A stretch of DNA of 64,000 nt, taken from the NCBI GenBank assembly GCA_022315425.1, contig JAIUPT010000041.1, forward strand, positions 806,001 to 870,000, written 5' to 3'. Made by a program: the position numbers and the translations under genes. The notes beneath the pieces are model-generated. The model did not search any database, was not told where the DNA came from, and worked only from the letters and a program-made list of their open reading frames with translations. Every line of letters begins with the position of its first letter. Position 1 is the first letter of the stretch. Positions 12,070 to 26,149 of this stretch are shown here, in pieces. Source of the stretch: Pseudevernia furfuracea (taxonomy: Eukaryota > Ascomycota > Lecanoromycetes > Lecanorales > Parmeliaceae).

Positions 12070-15000
12070 CCAACAATGTGCATCGCTGAATCTTTTTATA
12101 ACAAGCTTAGCGAAAGACGTAGTTGTTTCTAAAGATAGTTAGAAAAAGAACATTAATAGATTTGCGAAATAGAACTAGAGATTAAAAGCAGTAATTGAAC
12201 GAGAAGAGTCAGAAGAAGTGAATATTTCTTTAGAAGAATAAGACGTAGCAAGAAGATTCGAGAATAAAGAATATCTATGATATAATTAGACAACGAGATA
12301 TTCGATTATCGAAGAACGCTAGTCTCACCCTTTTTATCATAGCTGTATAGAAAATTTATAGACGATATATAGAAATAAGAAATAAGATATAGAAAATAAA
12401 AAAGACAAAGTGGGCGCAAAATAAAGATAATATGATCAACAATTAGAGTTAGACGATAATCTCCTCACTGAGCAGTGATGAGGAGCGCAGCATTAAGAAA
12501 GTTAACACTCTAAAAGATAGTGTCGTAGACTTTCAGCACGTCTTTCTCTTCTTCTTAAAGAAGAAAGATAACATCTATGTTAACAAGATCTATTGCTAAA
12601 ATTAATTAATCGAATTATTGAGAATAACAAGAGCAGCGCGAAAACACATCTTCTAAAAGTAAGAATCTTCGAGACATCTTCTATATGAAAGGATTCTCTC
12701 TCTAAAGAAACCGCCAAGAAGAGCCCTTCTTCGTATAGTTAATATTTCTCAGAAACACTTGTCACGAAGACTCTCTCTGCTAGAAGAGATAAGCTTTTAA
12801 AAGTTATTTGCTTCTAAGAGTCTTGGCCTTCGAGATTCTATAGCTTATCATATGTTCTAAAATAGTTTTCAGATCTTCTTTGTTCTCAAGACTAGCGTCT
12901 CTAGACCTCACGAATCTTTCGACACTTATAATCTTCAGACGCTAGTTTCAAGACTAAATATATCAAGACAGATATCTTATGTTTTAAGAATAGATGCGTC
13001 TAGAGATAACTCGTCTGAGTAATAATCTTAAGACGAGTAAAGTCTATTTCTTATATCATCAAAAATATATAAAATCTTCTTTATGTTAAAATATCTGATA
13101 CTTTTAGATTTTTTCTTAGCTTTTATAAATCGATTCTCGTTCAATAACAAATTCTCTACTTCTTTCGCGACTGATAGTTTAACTCTAACAATCTAACTTT
13201 TTCGTTTAAATAGCTTCGCATAATGATTCGTAAATCGTCGCGAATTTTTTCGAAAGTAGATACTTCGATCAAATTAACGAAGAATTACAATTGATCGTTA
13301 AACTCATCTGTAACGAGCATTTTATCGTTTTCTCTTTTTAATCTTTTCGACTTTAGTTCTTTTATAATCATTTTAAAACCTTCTGATTCATATTTAGACT
13401 CAGCGTTTTCGCTTCGCTTCGCTATAACTTCTACGTGAATAATCTCTCGTAGATTTGCGACTTCGAAGTATACGATAACACGCTTATTAAACGACATCTT
13501 ATATATATTATCGAACTCGAGATAAATCGAAATATAAAGAATCTATTATTTACGTTAATAAGAAAACTAGAAGCGAAGAAAGCATATTACGTATATAATC
13601 TTGATCTATTCTATCGTCGTTTAAGATACTATTTAAAAGCGACTGAGCTACGAAATCGATATCTGAGCTTGTTAGCTATGAGATGAGACTTCGATTAGTT
13701 CGAAACTCATCGATATCTGATAGTTGTCACACTAAATGAACTCGACGAACACGAACGTTGCGTGCATTATAGTCGTGTATTAGTTATTTTAGATATGACA
13801 AATGCGCAGCGATTTCAAAGTCACTGATAATTATAAGAAGGGTTTCGCACTCGTTAATCAATACACTAATTTTATAAGAATCGTCGAATAGAATCAATCG
13901 AGAGTTCGCAGCGCTGATATGACTAAGCATCTCTCGTGTCAAGTCGCGACGAGGTTCGATGAAAAGATTCAGACTTTTTTGATTCCCGTCCGACCACGAC
14001 GTTATCACGAACGAATGACTTTATAAGAAGAATCAGAAGCTAATCGAGAGAATTCACACACTGATATACTATTTAGCGTGAACTTTTAAGAATTTCGACA
14101 GATGAATCTTTATTTGAATCGTATTATATGTCTGAGTGATCTAATCTCGAGAGTAATCATAGCGAAAGATATCGTTGCGATAGAGAATCTCATCGCACTG
14201 AAGAGCATATGAGAAGAGAAAGAGTCTTATAGAGATATATAGATAGAGTCGAGAGAAGAGCTTATCGACTAATAGATGTCGTCAGATCGAATAGACGAAA
14301 AGTGTAGTTAGCGCTTGATGCATATGAAGAAAGATTTCGTACGACGCTTTTCGAAGAAGAGATAAAGAGAGTATAATGAGAAGATAGAGTGACGATGCTC
14401 TCTAATTATAATCAGCGATGAAGAAGAAAGAGTACGTTAAAGAGCTTACGATGACTGTAAAAAGATGTTAAAGTGAACTTAATGAGAAAGATTCTTGAGA
14501 CACGACGAAAAGAACGTGAATCAAGACGAGTGTGATCGTTATGAAATCTACGGAACGATGAGCGCATCGATACATCTGAAGAGAAATATCTAGTCGATCT
14601 GTTAAGAAACTGGGCGAGAGACTCGTAAAGAGTGAGATCATGTTGACGAGCGAGAGGGTTTCGACTCGAATGTTAGTCTTCGTCGCGTTCGACACTCTGA
14701 AGCTGAGATAAAAGAGGTTCGCTGTCAGGTAGATAGCTTTCATAAGCAACTCTGCTCGACTGCACGAATCGATAAATCGATGGCGATGCAGAAGATATGA
14801 ATAGATGAGATGCTTCAACGTGAATAAAGAAATGTGCTTTCATAGAGAAGCAAGATATGATAGAAGATTGATGAGAAAAAAGGCGAAGAGAATATCGTCA
14901 GCGACAACAGCGTACGCTTGAATAATATTTATTAGTGAACTTTGTGATAAGAAAAGAATAAGCAGCGTAGGCGTTTCTATAAATAAAGTAAATAGAGAAA

Positions 15001-16900
15001 GAATAGAAAAGCGGATTATTACATTAAGAAAGAATAGCGAATTATGCGTAGATTTATGAATTACGACTGTGCGAAGGAAAGAATACTATTGAGAAATTTT
15101 ATTGTGTAGCATTGAGTTGAGAAAGAGAGAGAGCATCGAGGGTACTGAAAAAATTAGTCATATATGACTTTCATTGAGAAGAGAGATTAGAAATGATCTT
15201 AAAGAATCTCAAAATAGTTCTCATGATTCTACGACACTAAGATAGAACTGTGAAAACTCGCGGCTTTAATATAAAGTCGTTAGTTCTATTGCTGTGTTAC
15301 ACTGAAGATAAGATCTTGACGCGACTTAGGAGAGCGATCATTTGACTTATTGTAGATACTTGTAGCCTCTGTACGTCGACACATCTATCAATGCTATTAT
15401 TCACTTCAGATCTTTCTTACGTCAGAGGGATTCAATAAGTGAATACTAAGAAAATATTAGTCGATATCTAATGGGAAGCGATTGACTCTATCTTTCTCAA
15501 AGTGCGAGTTGAAGTGATAGACGTCATCATCGTTAGAAATTGTATCGCCTTGAAATCGAACGATCAACGATCACAGTCTTTCACGCCCGTAGCTTTATTA
15601 TTCTAAGTGTATTTCTATATCAATTTCATAGTCATATATCTTAGCGCCTTGATATCGGCGAGATCTACTTCGGGCAACGAACTAACGTCTCGATAACACT
15701 CTTGACTGACTGTGTTCTCCGTCAGCGAGATTGAAGATCTTAGAAATCTGACTTATCGATTTTGATTACTTCTTCTCTGGTCACGAGAATATTCGAGCAA
15801 GTTAAGACATCGTGCTCGAGTTTCTTGAAGACGAGATAGATAAGATCGTTAAGAATCTACATTTATTAGTATCTGCTTATTCACATGAGAAATAACTAAT
15901 CTATTTTAATATAGCTATTAGTTGAAGTTTAATAGAGTATATAGAAGATGCAACAACATGAGCGAGAGAAATTAAAACGTAGTCAAGTACGACGTACATA
16001 GCTTCTTCGAAATGAAAAGCTTCGAGAAAACGCACGAAGTTCTCATATTGAGTTTGCTATAATCTTTTCACCTTCTATTTTCTATCGAAGTCGACGAAGT
16101 TCTTAACGATAACAATTTCACAAGAAGAAGGCTTTCGAATAGTCACGATGATGAAATCATCAAGCTTGAGCTCGTAGACTTTTCGAAGACTTTGTCACGA
16201 CGATTCGTTTTTGATCCGCACATACTTATACGATCGAATTCCGATATCAGCGGCCTTGAGAAGGATAAGTTTCTTAGAACGAGCTCTTGTCTCAATTAGA
16301 GCGCTCTCTAAAGATCCTGTTCTCTTTCTCTTTGATCTCTGAGATTGTTCTAAAGACTGCGAGTCGTCTTGAAATGCGTTCTATGCTTTGATGTGAAGCT
16401 CTCTCGGTTCAGAAATTAATGTTAACGATTGTAAATTCCTCTTGACACGGCTAAAGTCTACTTGTATTTGACGTTTATCTGAATTAGAAGTTATCTTATT
16501 AATGTAGAGCACAGTATAAGAGGAGAGTGAAAGTCGAGAAATATTAGACGAAATATTTTTAAAAGTAGATCGAAAGACGTCAAAGTAGAAAGACTATAAG
16601 AGCTTAAATTACTATATAAAGCATAGAAAGAAAAAGACTCAGATAGAAGAAGAAAAAACGATGAACCTCGAAGAAAAGAGTTTATTTCTAACTCTCACGA
16701 TATTTGAGCGTTCATTAAAGCGTGCGAGCACTATTATCTCTCGAGAGATAATTATTCACTCTTCTTTATCTTCTTTTTGATTCATATTAATCTTTCGAGA
16801 TACGATAGACTCGAGCTCGAGAGAAAGAGATACGACTCGAGATAAAGAAGCGAGTGAAGTTCAAGAATATAACTTGTATTAGACTAAAGTAGTTATATTT
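12070..16900. other. AT-rich RIP-like region, no confident gene
   Basis: Dense stops in all frames. Plus-strand readings suggest former genes: 13540-13780 contains LEAKKAYYVYNLDLFYRRLRYYLK, 14000-14900 is charged and possibly coiled-coil, and 15300-16450 contains IALKSNDQRSQSFTPVA. I recognise none of them. The last part (about 16500-16900) may be the N-terminal region of the DUF3723 gene that follows. Confidence 0.4.
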
Positions 16901-19545
16901 TCTATGAGAAGACGAAAAAGAGCTTAACGAGAAGAACATAAATCGACTAAAGACAATATTTCAGCAGCATAACTGTCGCAGACTAAAGATACAACATCAT
17001 GTGTCAGTCGTTATCGACGAGAGACAGCTTAACGATATCATCGCGACTATCGAGATTTCGCCGAGAACACTAATAAGTTCACCAATCGTGAACGATTATT
17101 CGAAGCTAGTTTTTCCGAGTCGACTCGAGTGTCTACACGAACGATATCGAGTTCAAGCGAGCAAAGAATTTCTTTCTACGAGAGACAAGTAATGAACAGT
17201 CGATCTATATCTTACAGATAGAGTTGATCTTCTTTCGTCGAAAACAACTCTGTTAACACAAAGTGTTTGATAGATATCAATCAAAAGCTGAAAACATGTC
17301 TTATCGAGAAGTACTTCAACGAGGAGAAGCGAGAAGAAGACGAAATCTATCATAAGATTCGTTAATATTACTTTCAACGAAATCTGAGCTTCGAGAATCG
17401 ATAATGAGCTCGACTGACGTCGCACGAGAGAAAGAATCTCAAGAGTCTTCTATATCGTCGAGAGCTAATCGCTGAATTCGATATGTTACTAAATATTATA
17501 GATGTGTGAGATGCAATGAAGATGAGCACGTTATATAAGATAATAGCGACGAGATATGAGAAGATAAGTAAGCGTTAAAGCAATACTAAAGTCGACTAAT
17601 ACTTGAGTGACAGAAGATTCTATGTTATCTTAATCATATTCGAACGTTTTTTTATAAGCTCTTTGACGGAAATCAAGTCGCGCTACAAAAGATAAATAAG
17701 TTTACGATGAAAGCACTAAAGCTCATCGCTTCAGAAAACTCAACGTCGAACGCGAAGACGTTACGAAGTCAGTTACGTGGAAAATAGATTTTCGAAGCGT
17801 TCGACGATCAAAAACGTGAACATATACTAATCAAGTTGTTGTTGATTGATGATCTAATTTCTTTCTTATATATCTTCTTTAGAGATCTATAATATCTTTA
17901 ATTCTACGTCGATTGCGTAAAACGATTAATTAGTCTATCTCTCGAATAAATCCTATTCAACGTAATAAAATGTGCGTTTATAGATATTAATCAAAGGAAT
18001 AATCAAGTGACGCTGCAGATCGTCGAATCGAAGTTCATAAATAGATCGAACATCGTGACGGATCAAGTCAATCTTGACTATTAACAGATTCACGTCTACG
18101 CAATGCGTAACTTCCTCGATATGCTCAAAGAGTCTCATAACGAAAATATTCGAGTCATATCAAATAAGAAGATAGATAAGAGGACGCTACGAAAATTCGC
18201 TAAGCTAACACAACGCTTAAGATTTGAGTCGTCTAAGATTAGCGTGCTGAAGAAATATTCGTATTTAACGAGAATAACGATAACAGATATATTATTAAAG
18301 TCGATGCTTATTACTATCGATAGTAAAGAGATCAAAAGTCAAAGGTGCGAGCTTTCGCGCAAGCGAACTTATATAGAAGATAGCGAGTTTCTCTATCTGA
18401 ACATTATTTATAATTTAGTTACTAAACGCGATGAAGGTCTTACGTCTTTCTTTGTTCGTCGATCAATTTTCTTTACGTTCTACGATAGACATCTCTAAAA
18501 CAACGTGAATAGCGCTATATTCGAATCTAATCTCTCATAACAGATAAGTTATAATCAAGTTCAAGAAGTTTCAGATCACAGAGAGAAGAATATAAATGAA
18601 ATATTAACGTCGCTAGACGAAACACACAACTTGACGATGATATCACACGTTCTTAAACAAGACGTCTCGTATCAGAAAAGATTAAAACAAGAACATCGAA
18701 TTCAAGCACAATTGAGTCGGGAGAGACGTAAGCAGTAGTGACGAGATCAAAAAAGATTAAAGCGAAAATAATAAGAGCAGTAGAAGCGAGAGAGATAAGA
18801 ATAAATAGAGCGAGAGACGTAGAAGTAAGCAGAGCGAGAGAGATAAGAGCAAGCAGAGCGAGAGATATAGAAACAAGCAGAGCGAGAGAGTCGAGAACAA
18901 GCAGAACGAAAAAGATAAGAGGAGTAGAAATGTTCAAATCAAGCTAGAATAAGAGAAGCAGAGAATCGAGACACTCAGCTAGACTTGAGTAAGCTTCTTA
19001 CTTATTCGTAAGATAATACTCTTCTTATCTTCAGTAATAATGATAAAGAACTTCGAGAGAAAGAGAATCAAGAGTCAGAAGACGCATCGAATCAATATAT
19101 AGCTTCAATACAATAAATAAAAGAAGACATTACTAGCTCGACTACGCCATCTCAGTCGACGCGAAATTTCATCAAGGTTCGTATCGTTTTCAAAATCTAA
19201 AAAAGCGGTCATTGAAGGAATAATTCAGATCACTTGATTGATTCGTTCGACATATTTGAGATTAAGCGCGTTACAAAGAAGAACATGAGAAAGAAGATCA
19301 AACTTTTTAACTCAAATCTACGTATATTGATGTCTCGAGACTATTTCGAAGCTGTTATTATTAATAACACGAACTTCATTTATCTTATCTCGTATGCGAG
19401 TCTAAACGCGATCAACGAAATTGTCGCGACGGCTTCTGAAATTCGTAACAATTTAATGTCTTACGAAGAGCTTGAACGTAAAAGAGAGACAGTCGACGAG
19501 ATATCTAAACGGCATCACGTAAGAAAAAAACAGATAGTTTAGCTA
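16900..19545 (+). pseudogene. DUF3723 family protein, RIP-decayed long copy
   Basis: DUF3723 is a fungus-specific family of unknown function that is often found as cargo of Starship giant transposons. Readable plus-strand blocks are AMRNFLDMLK (18103), FAKLTQRLRFESSKIS, KSQRCELSRKRTYIEDSEF then LTSFFVRRSIFFTFY (18330-18480), a coiled-coil repeat region (18740-18940, AREIRASRARDIE type) and the C-terminal block FEIKRVTKKNMRKKIKLFN-NLRILM---FEAVIINNTN (19250-19380). The same blocks occur in the same order in the minus-strand copy at 52000-53012, for example TSFFVPKSIYSAFF and EIEKVAMNWVRRKWRLFN. The upstream limit is uncertain. Many in-frame stops, so non-functional. Confidence 0.75.
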
Positions 19546-19574
19546 TATTCTATCGTAGTAACAGATATTCTACG

Positions 19575-20240
19575 CTATGACTATCTTTGTTCTCGAAGTT
19601 GAGAATCATATAACTTAGTGTAGTTCTTTTATACAAGATATTAATAGCTTGCGATGCTCGATAAAGTTCTTATTCACATTGTCGAAACCGCGTTTCGATA
19701 TTTGATCTAACTTTATTTCGATTAGCTCTTTAACATTTGCGTAGTTTTATTTCTCATATTTAAAAACGATTCTACGCTTAGACTTGTTCTTCTCATTGCG
19801 ATCTTCGTAATGTATATAGATTCAAAAAAGCAGTCAAAAGAATAGCTCTAGATCATGCATAAAGCTATGAGACTCATTAAGTAAAGCATCGATCGTTATA
19901 AAGACCTTGATCCCCGTCTTGCTTGATGCGCCAGAGACATAATCGTCGCTGATTCTGATGACAAGTTCAAGATCGATAAGTCGTTCTCTTTATTCTCTGT
20001 GAGCATAATGTTGTCGATCGATATGTCGCGATGAAGGATATCAGTCTTAAAGAGCGACTCATATACTAGACAAGTCAGTCGAATGTTGTGAGACTGACGC
20101 GAATATACTCATCATGAATGACTTCGAGGAAGTCAGTCCCATCAAAGATTTGTCTAATCGTTTCGCCCTCGCTTACGAAATCTCGGGTCTTTAACAAAGG
20201 AGTTATTAAGCGTTGACTGATTGGTGACGATAGATAGAGA
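19575..20240 (-). pseudogene. Fungal-type protein kinase (FunK1-like), RIP-decayed
   Basis: On the minus strand, the catalytic loop ILHRDISIDNIM (about 20040-20010) is followed, after a frame change, by IDLELVIR, SGASSKTGIK-F-TIDALL and SHSFMHDLELFF (19960-19840). This order, HRDIS-xN then IDLD-A then SGA--KTGT-AFMAI--L then HSFMHDLESFFW, is the signature of the FunK1 family of fungal protein kinases, which are expanded in some ascomycetes and basidiomycetes. The DFG-like Asp position reads IDLE. Stops and at least one frameshift kill it. It lies tail to tail with the DUF3723 remnant. Confidence 0.7.
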
Positions 20241-20244
20241 ATTT

Positions 20245-20807
20245 TAAGAATCTTTGATGGATTCTAGAGTGACAAGAGCTTTCTCAATCTTAATCTTTCG
20301 AGGCTCCTTGACGTTATTAATTATGTTTTTGATAATATTATTGCACTCTCGAATATCGTCTATTTCGAAAGTTGAGTATAATCGGAGATAAGACATATAA
20401 AAATGTCTCTTCTTGGGATCGAGTTAATGAAGATAGACTACGATCTGTCTGTGAGACGACACAAACGAGAAAGACATAGTGTTCTGTATCAGATCTACTT
20501 TAGTGAGGTCAGTCGTCTTAGTCTTCTTAAGAAGCCAGAGTATTAATTTGACAGAATGAGATTCACTACTCGCAGCCTGCGTCTCCGCTGTGATTAGTAC
20601 CCTATCAGCGAACTCAGTCTTCAGCTTCAATGAGAGAGATGAAAACGTATTGCGTTTTGTCGATTGAGAGTACGATCGTACTCTAGAATAATTGATGACG
20701 TTGTTTTGTTTGATCGTTCAAGGAGATTTTGAACCGCGCGGATAGATCAGATAGACATCGGATTTGAGCGTCGAGAGCTTGTTGTCACATTGAGAATTAT
20801 TAGACAT
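20245..20807 (-). pseudogene. Uncharacterised fungal family, RIP-decayed
   Basis: Minus-strand reading starts at ATG 20807 (MSNNSQCDNKLSTLKSDVY). It is interrupted by a stop and continues through ADRVLITAETQAASSESHS, VDLIQNTMSFSF, then HWLDPxKRHFYMSYLRLYS and DDIRECNNIIKNII to about 20245. The reading frame is easy to follow because only a few codons are damaged, but I cannot assign a domain. It directly precedes the FunK1-like kinase on the same strand and could be its N-terminal part or a separate gene. Confidence 0.5.
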
Positions 20808-20829
20808 AGCGACAGTATTTCATTGAGTG

Positions 20830-22880
20830 TTTTCACTCTCTATCAAGTCATTATATTCGAGCGAAAATATAAGTGTTCTAAGGATCTTGTTTGTTGAATC
20901 TTTTAAGTTATACGTAAGTTTCTTCGCTGCGTTCATGATCGAGAAGATAGCTGAGTTATCTAGTTGTGATAAGAATCGCTTTTATAGTATTCTCTCTTTT
21001 AAAGACGTAAGCTCTTTAAATATCTTTCTTTCTGAAAGATTCATAACGATGTCGTAACTGTAGAGTGTATCTATGTACGTAGCGTCTAAAGTATCGAGTG
21101 CCTTGTTACTCGAGAAGTTGAATCGAGATATAAGACTTTTAACATATTGTGATTCTTGTTACGATATTCTTTGAAGTGTCGTCAAAGTCAAGCGAGCGCG
21201 TTTAGGTTTCGAATCTAAGTCGCTCGCTGATCGTTTATGTCTAACAAGGTCAAAACGAGCTTTATAGCTTTATAAACGTTTGAGCTAAACGTAATGAGAT
21301 TCAAACGAGGAGCTCGATAGCGAAAATATACGAGAACTAGCTGAATAAGAGTCGACGCGAGAATGAAAAACTACGTCGAGTTAGGCGCTTAATCGCGAAT
21401 TGATCGTAAGCTGCTTGATAATATGCGAATAATAATTGTCAAGAGATTTAAGAAGCGATGACTTGAGTCGTTCTCGTTAGTCTGAAGAGTCGCAGAGAGA
21501 ATTAAGCTGTTTAAAATATCTATCTTGAATCGAGTGAGGAGAAGTTAACAATTAATCTAGTGACAGTCGAATGCGCTTGCTCGCGAGCTCAAGATTAACT
21601 TTAAGATCGATAAGAGTGCGCTTGAGATTTCTTACGGGCGTCGAATGAAGAACTTCGTGATGATATATAGTATTCACATATAAAGAGTAAATAAGTTACG
21701 AATAAATAGTGTAGATAAAAGAAGGGTAAAAAAAAGTTAAGCGCGTTGACAAGCGATGCTTGATTCTCATCTCTAGCTTTTATAACGAGTGACGTCTACA
21801 CGAAAGATTGATTGATACGAATTGTCGAAATAGCTCGAAGAAAGCGGAGATAATTGTTTGATCTACGTACGATCGCTAATGAAAAAGAATTATCGCTCTT
21901 AGTCGTCGATTACGAAACGAAATTTCTAGTGTGAAAGAATATAGATCTAGTCTTCGAATTAATATTTTAATAGATAAGAGAAGTCGACGACGTCGACTCT
22001 AACAGCGTCATATATAAATTCTTAATCTTTAAAATACTATCTACTTACTGCTGAAATCAGTCAATAAAAGATTTGTATTCTTACTAAGAGAGTCTTAACG
22101 AGCGTTATTCTTCTTCTTTTTTCTAAGAATAAACGAGTTATACACATTCAGAGATTGACTTATAATCTGAGTAAGGGACTTTGCATTTTCTGAATCTGTG
22201 TCTTGATGCCCTTAAGCAAATTTCAATAAGTTACTCTTGAATATATCGACGCGCTTGCTTTGCGGTGAATTCTGCTCTACTGTAACTTAGTGATCAAGTC
22301 ATTAAAAATAAAATAGTTTGATATATCTACATCAACAGCAATCTCTAAATGCTAACGTTTTTGATTCGAAGTTATCAAAGAACTAATCGAATTGACTTTA
22401 TAAAGGTCTCTAGCCGTTTTCGTCAAGCCCGCTGAATGCGAGATCGTCTTTTATCACCTTCGTAGTTTCGAAACGAGAGTTTTTAATAATACGAAAGCGT
22501 CTATTTTTACTAATATACTATCATAATTCGCTCGTAAACGAAAGTCAGCGAGACGATAATAGAGAAAAGACGGTTATAGTAGCTTTAGATTCTGAATAGG
22601 AATTTACAGAATAGTCGTTTTTAAAATATAATTGACTATCATAATTTTCGAGCAATTGAGTCCGCAAATCGTTTAGACTTTATAATTCATAATCTCTCAG
22701 TTACAAGACGCAGTTATAGATCTTCATGTTCATAATTATCTATTCATAATTGTTATAGTCTTCGACTATAAACAGATATGAAGAATAAATAAAAATTTAT
22801 ATGACGTCACTTTTGCGCTGATAGTGTTAACTATATTCGAGATTTAATTAATTCGCTGACAGAGTCGAAAATTAGATCCT
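20830..22880. other. AT-rich RIP-like region, no confident gene
   Basis: Stops throughout. The plus strand at about 21200-21620 reads as charged, coiled-coil-like sequence (RRENEKLRRVRRL type). No domain, RNA or element ends were recognised. Confidence 0.4.
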
Positions 22881-25800
22881 GATCTAGAGTATTAGACGTC
22901 TCTACTCTGATCTTACATTTCGCGAATTATAAACGAATAGTGATAAAAGCAGTTCTATGTTGTAGAATAATTCGGGCTCAACGTCTTCGAAAGCCCTGCT
23001 GAGGCTCTGAGATAGAGAATAAACGTATTATTATATCGTTGTTGATGATAAAACAGATAGATAAGATTGTAAACGCTGATTAATGTGTCGAGATACTCGA
23101 CTTCTAACACTTTCTCTCTTTCTTTTAGCGCTCGTCGATTCATCTTCTCGATCGTCTCGTACTTTTTCTAATTCTGAAGCATCGATATCAAATTATCGAC
23201 GCTGATCAATGTATCGAGATACTCGACTCTCAGCACTTTCTTATGCTCTTTTAGCGCTCGTCGATTCATCTCCTCGATCGTCTCGTACTTTCTCTGATAT
23301 TAAAGCATTAATGCAAGTAAACTCAAGCTACTTAATGTGATAGTAGCGATATTCTCTGCTCGTTCTTAATAGATGTTATATAATTTCGAGACTGCTTCAT
23401 ATGTAGAGTCATATCTTTCTTATCGTCAATTAAATCATTTCACGTTATATAGAAGAGCTGCACGATGTCTCATATTATTTTCTAATATGAATTTATGTCA
23501 TAATACTGCTTGAGCATACGTTAACATCGATTCACACGTTTCTTTATGCTTATACTTATCGTTCGAAAACTTCTTCGCTAACAGCTACAAAGCTTGACTC
23601 GCGTAGTTCGCTTTCTCACTTCTCTGCTCTAGTCAGTAGTATATTAATGCTTATATGAGTGAGTGAATCGCGTATGTCTCTCTCTCAATCTCTTAACTAA
23701 TCAAAGCGAATTCGTTAAGCGTATCGATAGTTATTCTGAAGTCTACGTCTCTCTCAGCTGGTCGTCGTAACAGCTTCTCTGAGATTCGCTGTGAATCAAG
23801 TATCGCTATAAGTGATAATAGCTTTGTCGTCTGAGACTTCTGCGTTAGAATCTAATTAAAGAATAGCTTTTATGTTCGAAAGACGAAATTAGAGAAATCG
23901 CGCGGCCTTCGAGAATCTTAAAGCTTCTAACTTAGATGATTCGTTAGATTCTACTTATCTTTTTCAAGAGCTGCTAGATAGCCTTGAACGATTTATCGAT
24001 TACGATGAATAAAGATAACAGTCTGCGTGATAACTAGCGAAATGCATTTTAGAATATTCAGCAGTCTTTCTGTATTAAATACGTCGAAAGAGCTCGTAGA
24101 TTCTTTCAGTTTCAATCGCAACAATACTTTCGCTTCTTAACTTGAAAGTAACGACACCTTCACACACGATTCTTCGTCGGCTAGATTCTGACCTATAGAT
24201 CTACTTCTCGTTGTAACGAGTAATAACTTCTGAGAATATAAGATAGCTGAAAGATATTCGATTAGAGATTTCTGAGTTTGTGTAATAGTAGTAGATAATA
24301 TATTCGATTCAGCTGAAGGGAAAAAGAGCTCTGCATTGTCGACATTATTCAAAATTATGAGTCAACTATGATTCTCCTCGTTGAGTCATTTAAAAACCAG
24401 TTCACATAAATCAGTCTTTGACTCTTCACACGCAGAAAGTTTCAGACTTCGCGCAATGTCGTGACAGGTCTGTAGAAATATATTATAGCTAGCTATATAC
24501 ACTCAGAAGATATAACTCTGCGAATAAAATTGCCGAAATCTATAAGCGTACTCAATGGCGATCTGGGATTTTCTGACATCTTCGATTAGTGTCTGTAAGA
24601 TTTTATTCAAAGAGAAGAATCTATACTCAATTTCTTTCATTTCACATAACGAAACGCAATAATACATTTGAAGCTACTTCTTAATTTGAGAGAATATGTC
24701 TTTTCGATCAATGAAGTTATAATCTCTCTGAAACGGCACGAAGAAGAGAGACTCAACTAATGTAATCATGAAAAGATCAGTTATATATAATCTAGAATCT
24801 AATATTTATTCATTAACTATAACGAAAAGAAGTTTAGTATTCTTATCAATCTCTCGTTCTCTTACGATAAGAAAGAAATCTCTACGTTCTAGTCTACTCC
24901 TCTTATGCGCTCACGTAATAAACATCAGCGAAGTCTACTCACACATTTTCGTAGCTATCGCAGTCGTCATCTAAGTATAACTAATCGATTTTTCTGAGAT
25001 GCAGCAGAGGAGCTCCTTAATATACGCTATCGTTATCGTCGCGATATAAGGCTATCAGCGCTTGTTTTTGTGTGTATCGACATAATCGTATATCTCTCGA
25101 ATCACTAGATAGGGAAAGTTGTTTATGAGATCAGTCGTCTTCATCTCAAAGCATAGTACGTTAAGCTCTTTGCGTAGTCTTTCTCGCGTTGCTTCGTCTT
25201 TCATTACTTGATTCTCTGACGCGATCAACTTATAGTGAATTATGAGAATTTCGTCTTCACGATTAGATCGAGTGATCAGTCGATTAATTTCATAATTAGC
25301 GCACGTCGCTTAATCGGCTCGATAATCATAGTCTATCTCAAATAAGTGATCCTGCTGTGCGCTCTGATATGTATTAGTCTTTTATAGCTTTGAATATTTT
25401 AATAACATTTGTGATAAATGTCTTAAAAGTTCTGTCTCCTTCATTATATGTCTGATATATAAACTATTCACAGCGTTGAGTAGCACATTAGACGGTCGAT
25501 TTAACGACTCTATTCGCACGAATCGTTCTTCTTAAACGATTTTCTTAAAGTTATACTGAATCACTTCATTAGACGTCTCGGCGGGTTTGCTGATCATTAT
25601 ATTATTCAGTCGAATATCGTTCTCCACGCTCGGAGCTTCATCGTTAACATTAATCATTAGATCAAATATGATTGATGAAAAGATAGAGCGAATGTGACTC
25701 GTCACGATAACAGCAGAAGTATTGCTCGTCACTTCGAACGATAAACACGCAATGATCACGTTCTGTCTGTCAATTCGTCTCAGACGATAGTTGTTAATGT

Positions 25801-25930
25801 TATGAGAGTTCTGAGAGAGAGAATCATGACGTTCGTTCAGCATAATCATCGCTGCAGTCAGCTTCGTCGACAACGCACATATTCATCTCACGATATAATC
25901 TTTATGCTTTATCTCTTTCACTCTTTCACG
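22880..25930 (-). pseudogene. NLR-A: nucleoside phosphorylase - NB-ARC - TPR, RIP-decayed
   Basis: Decayed STAND/NLR-type receptor. The N-terminal purine/uridine phosphorylase-like domain is readable at 25920-25530: HKDYIVR, a stop where GW is expected, ICALSTKLTAAMIML, then NNYRLRRI, VIIACL and NDIRLNNIMISKP. The NB-ARC part lies around 24350-24140 with NVDNAELFFPS (kinase-2 region) followed by LLVTTRSRSIGQNLA (RNBS-B-like). The C-terminal TPR region at 23143-22955 contains LEVEYLDTLISVYNLIYLF, the kinesin-light-chain-type TPR phrase. Phosphorylase - NB-ARC - TPR is a common fungal NLR architecture thought to act in nonself recognition. Its glycine-rich motifs are rewritten to Asp/Asn/Glu and stops are frequent. 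Confidence 0.8.
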
Positions 25931-26149
25931 ACGTATTATATAAGCGCGTGAGATCGTTTTACTATCTGATTAATTTCTAAGATAATCGCTTTAAGTAGCG
26001 AATAATAGATCTCGAAAGCTTTCTGAGATCTTATTCTAATGAAGTCTCGACGCTGATAATTAAATAATAGAGAAGAATTTCATGTTACTATCACAGATAA
26101 ATGCTATTGTAACATTCTTTATGAAGACAGTCTATTGGGATCTCATCGC